The notes beneath the pieces are model-generated. The model saw only the letters and a list, made by a program, of their open reading frames with translations. It made no database searches and had not been told where the DNA came from. Shown piece by piece: positions 18,829-22,417 of a stretch of 22,417 bases of DNA (the stretch's first letter is position 1; each line of letters starts with the position of its first letter). This DNA comes from Blastomyces gilchristii SLH14081 (taxonomy: Eukaryota > Ascomycota > Eurotiomycetes > Onygenales > Ajellomycetaceae). The stretch covers positions 4,770,188 to 4,792,604 of the forward strand of contig NW_003101681.1 in assembly GCF_000003855.2 (NCBI RefSeq), read 5' to 3'. A program made the translations under genes and the position numbers.

Positions 18829-20438
18829 ATCTCTTATAAGAGAAGAGAAGAGAGAGAGAAAAGAAGTCTATATAACTTCTTCTTATATTACTGATAGTTA
18901 ACACTTTGAGAATCTTTATGAGAATTCTTAAAGAGAGTATCTATAATCTAAAGAGTTTGTAGACTTTGAGAAGTACTGTGAAAGATCTGATGTATAAAGA
19001 AATAGAGTATAAGTCTTTATAAGATCTTGTATTCAGATTGTCAGAACTGTAACTGAAGAATGAATATACTCAGTGTATTTAAAAACTACTCACAGCAGAG
19101 ATTAACTCTGTAGAAATAAAGAATTAAAGAAATATAAATAATCTCTTATAAAGAGAGAGCTGAATTTATATATTTATAAATAAGTTTCTATATATAGAAC
19201 TTATTAAAAGATATCATGACTGTTCTCTAGCAGATTATTTTACAGATACTAGAACTTATAAGTTACTTATAAGAAAATACTTCTGACTGAAGATATAAGA
19301 GCTTATAAAGAAAATAGTTAATTCTTATACTATTTATCAGAGTTTATAAGTAATGCAGTTCAGATTATATAAAGAACTTACTTCTCTACTCATTCTACAG
19401 AAATCTTGAGAATAGCTAGAAATAAACACTTTTATAAGTCTCTCTAAAAGCAAGAACATGTATAATATTCTCTTTGACAGTATGCTCATAATAATAGATT
19501 ACTTTATCAAGATAAACACACTTTAGACTCATCTGTAAGAACTTAAAGTCAAAGAATTTAACTTACATATTCATCTGTAATATAATTTAATTGCATGAAT
19601 TATCTATGAACATTGTCTCAGATAGAGAATTAATTTTTATAAGAGAGTTCTAATCTGACTTAATAACTATACTAAAGATCTCATGAGATCTAAGTACAGC
19701 TTTTCATCAGTAGATATATAATTAGATAGAATACTTAATAAGTATATTAAAACAGTATCTGCAGTGCTGTGTTAATTACAATCAGAATAACTGAGTGTAT
19801 TAATTATCATTTACAGAGTTTATATATAATAACTTAAAGTATATCTGTACAGATAAAACTCTCTTTAAAATACTCACTGAGACTTACTCACAGATAATCT
19901 TGATAAATCTGTGAGAGTATATTATAGAGTGTAGTAATATCTATAAACAGACTAAGAGAATTCAGAATATTCAGAAAAATATCTGTAAATTCTTGAGAAA
20001 GACTTAGAAGTATTAAAAGATATACTATAACTTTAAGCATATTATAAAGAGTTCTAAGAAAGATAATAGAGTCTGACTGAGTCTGAAAAATATTATTGTA
20101 CAGAAATCTAGTAAGAAGCTAAATCTCTTATAGATAGAGTCTTATAAAATTATAAAGAAAGTTAGCTTACAGTTCTATAGATTGAAATCATTATCTAAGT
20201 TATAGGTATATAATATTTTTTATATCTCTTTACTTCATAAATATAAGAAATTCTTAGAAGAAAACTCTATGACTCATCACTCTATTTATAAAGTACTAAA
20301 GAGTGAAAGAGAATATCATATTAAAACAAATTATTAACTCAGAGAAGTAAGATTATAAGCTTTGATTTAAGCTTCAGTGATAAGAGTATTCTCATAAGAT
20401 AAATAAGTTCACTTAAGAATTATTCAGACAGATAAGAC
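18829..20438 (+). pseudogene. Chromovirus copy 3, integrase and most of the chromodomain
   Basis: Aligns with copy 1 at about 2290-690. It covers the RNase H-integrase linker, the integrase (core equivalent about 19430-19660), the C-terminal domain (about 20000-20280) and the chromodomain (about 20280-20438). Stops and added TpA exceed those of copy 1. MITE copy D cuts it just before the chromodomain ends. Confidence 0.82.
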
Positions 20439-20942
20439 TAGAATGACTGTGTAACTGTGTCTGACATTAGAATCAGAATATTTAATGATCTCATTATCAA
20501 TTTAATTAATTCTATTACATGGTTTTAAGATTAGATAGTAGTTTCATACTATCTCAGTAAGACTTACTGTCTACTCTTATTATATTTTTCAAATGAGATC
20601 ATGATTTTCACTTCTCAATTTAAATTCTTTTTATTGCCTTAAATGACTTTAAATCTCATTTGAGTATTATCAAAAAGAGTTACTTTTTAAAAAATTAAAA
20701 ATAGTCTAAAAAAACCTTAAAATGTCTAAAAATAGTAACTTTATGCCAAGAATGAGATTAAATGAAATCAAATGAGATCACTTTCTTATTTTTTCTAAGT
20801 CATGATCTCACTTTGAGATCTGATAAATAGTCAATTTGTATGTTTTTTTACTGATTAGTCTCACCAGAATTCACACTAAGAAATATATGAGATCAGATTA
20901 AATGAGATCAAATATAAAATTCATAATCTCCGCAGTCAGTCT
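20439..20942 (-). mobile_element. MITE-like element copy D (504 bp), inverted
   Basis: The 9-bp duplication AGATAAGAC is at 20430-20438 and 20943-20951. Ends are TAGAATGACTG and CAGTCAGTCT. It is more mutated than copy C (several CpGs lost by transition) but alignable over its whole length. It is inserted near the end of the chromodomain of copy 3. Confidence 0.86.
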
Positions 20943-21325
20943 AGATAAGACATCTATAAAAGCTGAGATATAACTTTTATACTATAAATTCTGATAAGTC
21001 AGAATAATGTAATCTTTACTAAGAATCTAATTATAACAAAGATATTAACACTGTTATTTATAAACTCTAGTCTATAAAGATGATAAGTTTCTACTGAAAT
21101 GAACAGTCTGCAGTGTATACAAAGAAAAGAAGAAATTATATTATTATTTAAGTCAAAAAATATAGAAAAACAAAGATTGAGCTGTGAACATAATTTAATA
21201 ATTAATAAAGAAGAAAATAAAGAAAACTCATACTTATACTCTTATCAGTTATAATATTCAATCTCTTCACAACTATCAATTTCTCTCTTTAATGAAGCAG
21301 AGAGTATTTACAGTATTAATAATTC
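20943..21325 (+). mobile_element. Chromovirus copy 3, end of chromodomain and 3' tail
   Basis: Continues the alignment to copy 1 at about 690-340. No coding is supported beyond the first 50 bases. Similarity to copy 1 fades at about 21310-21325, where normal-composition DNA begins. As in copy 1, no 3' LTR is found. Confidence 0.72.
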
Positions 21326-21590
21326 AACCGCTTCATCACGAACTCGCTCAATTTTTCGAATAAGAACCCACTGATAGATCCATTGAAAAGCCCTCAATCA
21401 TACAAGCATTTCGACCCCGTCGCCGACTGCATACCCCGTGTGGTGGTGGAGTTATTCAGCCAAATGTGAACCAGACATTATTTGAAACTCCTGTGTGAAA
21501 TTATCTCTCATTCACCCCTATCACACCACAACCCTGAGCCTAATTGCCATACAAATTGTACGGTGAAGAGACCTAGTCATATGTGCTAAT
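21326..21590. other. Normal-composition island
   Basis: About 260 bp with CpGs, CC and GG runs and no signs of hypermutation. A plus frame stays open for some 46 codons from near 21331, but the product is not recognisable and the length is within chance. It is either unique host DNA trapped between repeats or a recent insertion. It does not match 1-140 by eye. Confidence 0.5.
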
Positions 21591-21649
21591 CTTCTTGATT
21601 TTGAAAGATCTCTGATTTATAATTGTGAAGATATCTGAGAAGCAATCTC

Positions 21650-21975
21650 TGTGAAAACCCTGTCTATCTTTGATGTTTAAAAACATTAACATCAAGTCTC
21701 ACTCTCATATCACTCTTCTCAATCTGACTGATTCTTAGCAGAAAAATACAAAAAGATACCTCAGTAATAATAATAAGTACATAATCAACAGATACATCTG
21801 AAGTGTAATTTTCATGAAAACTCTGTCTGTCTTTGATGTATCAAGATATTAACATCAAGTTTCACTCATATATCATCTCATTCAATCTAATCTATCTTTA
21901 GTAGAAAGATATAAAAAGACATTTCTGTAACAGTATTCAATACATAACTGACAGATAATGATATATTAATAACTA
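21650..21975. repeat. Two-unit tandem repeat, period 163 bp
   Basis: Unit 1 is about 21650-21812 and unit 2 about 21813-21975. TGTCTATC at 21661 matches TGTCTGTC at 21824, and the match continues through the unit with transitions and small indels. Each unit has an inverted repeat around GATGTT/AACATC (21672-21693 and 21835-21856). No coding is seen. Identity is unknown. Confidence 0.7.
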
Positions 21976-21998
21976 TAAAATCAGTATATTTCAAAATC

Positions 21999-22417
21999 TA
22001 GACTGGCCGCCGGGATCATGAATTTCATGTTTGGTCTTATTTGGTCTGATCTCATACATTTCTTGGTGTGAATCCCGCTGGGACTAGTCATTAAAAAAAC
22101 ATGTAAAGTGACTATATATCAGATCTTAAAATGAAACCATGACTTGAAAAAAATGAGAAAGTGATTTCATTTGATTTCATTTAGTTTCATTCATGGCATA
22201 AAGTTACTATTTTTAGACATTTTAAGGTTTTTTTTAGACTATTTTTAATTTTTTAAAAAGTAACACTTTTTGATAATACTTAAATAAGATTTAAAGTCAT
22301 TTAAAGCAATAAAAATAATTTAAATTGAGAAGTGGAAATCATGGTTCCATTTGAAAAATGTGACAAGAGTAGACAGTAAGTCTCACTGAAACAGTATGGG
22401 ACTACTATCTAATGTGA
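21999..22417 (+). mobile_element. MITE-like element copy E, cut by window end
   Basis: It begins TAGACTGGCCGCCGGG and runs to the window edge, about 85 bp short of full length. It keeps more CpG, CC and GG than copies A, B and D, so it is the least mutated or youngest copy. Its duplication cannot be checked here. Confidence 0.82.

Overview
This window reads as a transposon graveyard from a fungal genome, most likely a filamentous ascomycete. I infer the organism; no host gene identifies it. Almost the whole stretch is very AT-rich and nearly free of CpG. Copies of the same element differ from each other overwhelmingly by C-to-T and G-to-A transitions, which is the mark of repeat-induced point mutation (RIP) or a related cytosine-methylation hypermutation. 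I find no intact protein-coding gene, no rRNA and no CRISPR array. The only normal-composition sequence is at about 1-140 and about 21330-21590.

Layout. (1) About 340-5783, minus strand: copy 1 of a chromodomain-bearing Ty3/gypsy element (chromovirus). Gag, protease, reverse transcriptase, RNase H, integrase and chromodomain can all be traced in one uninterrupted reading frame from 5494 to 632, broken only by point-mutation stops. (2) 5784-6270 and 14554-15117, minus strand: copy 2 of the same family, split in two by (3) a complete, unrelated gypsy-type LTR retrotransposon, 6271-14549 on the plus strand. That element has two 167-bp LTRs, a TSD of TCAG/TTAG, a purine tract, Gag with a zinc knuckle, and Pol, followed by an unexplained 2.7-kb stretch before the 3' LTR. 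(4) 15118 to about 21325, plus strand: copy 3 of the chromovirus, cut into segments by further insertions.

(5) A roughly 505-bp non-autonomous DNA transposon (MITE-like) occurs five times: 15742-16171 (truncated), 17403-17907, 18324-18828 (inverted), 20439-20942 (inverted) and 21999-22417 (cut by the window end). Three copies sit in copy 3 with perfect 9-bp target-site duplications, and the uninterrupted copy 1 confirms the empty sites. (6) 15440-15741 is an unclassified insertion with tRNA-like hairpins or a solo-LTR-like core. (7) 21650-21975 is a two-unit tandem repeat of period 163 bp with a hairpin in each unit.

The genes do not work together as a pathway. The order of events can be partly read: chromovirus copies inserted into one another, the 8.3-kb element inserted into copy 2, and the MITEs inserted into copy 3. 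Hypermutation removed key catalytic residues. The LTRs and MITEs kept many CpGs while the element interiors lost nearly all, and copies 2 and 3 carry additional CpA-to-TpA change that copy 1 largely lacks.
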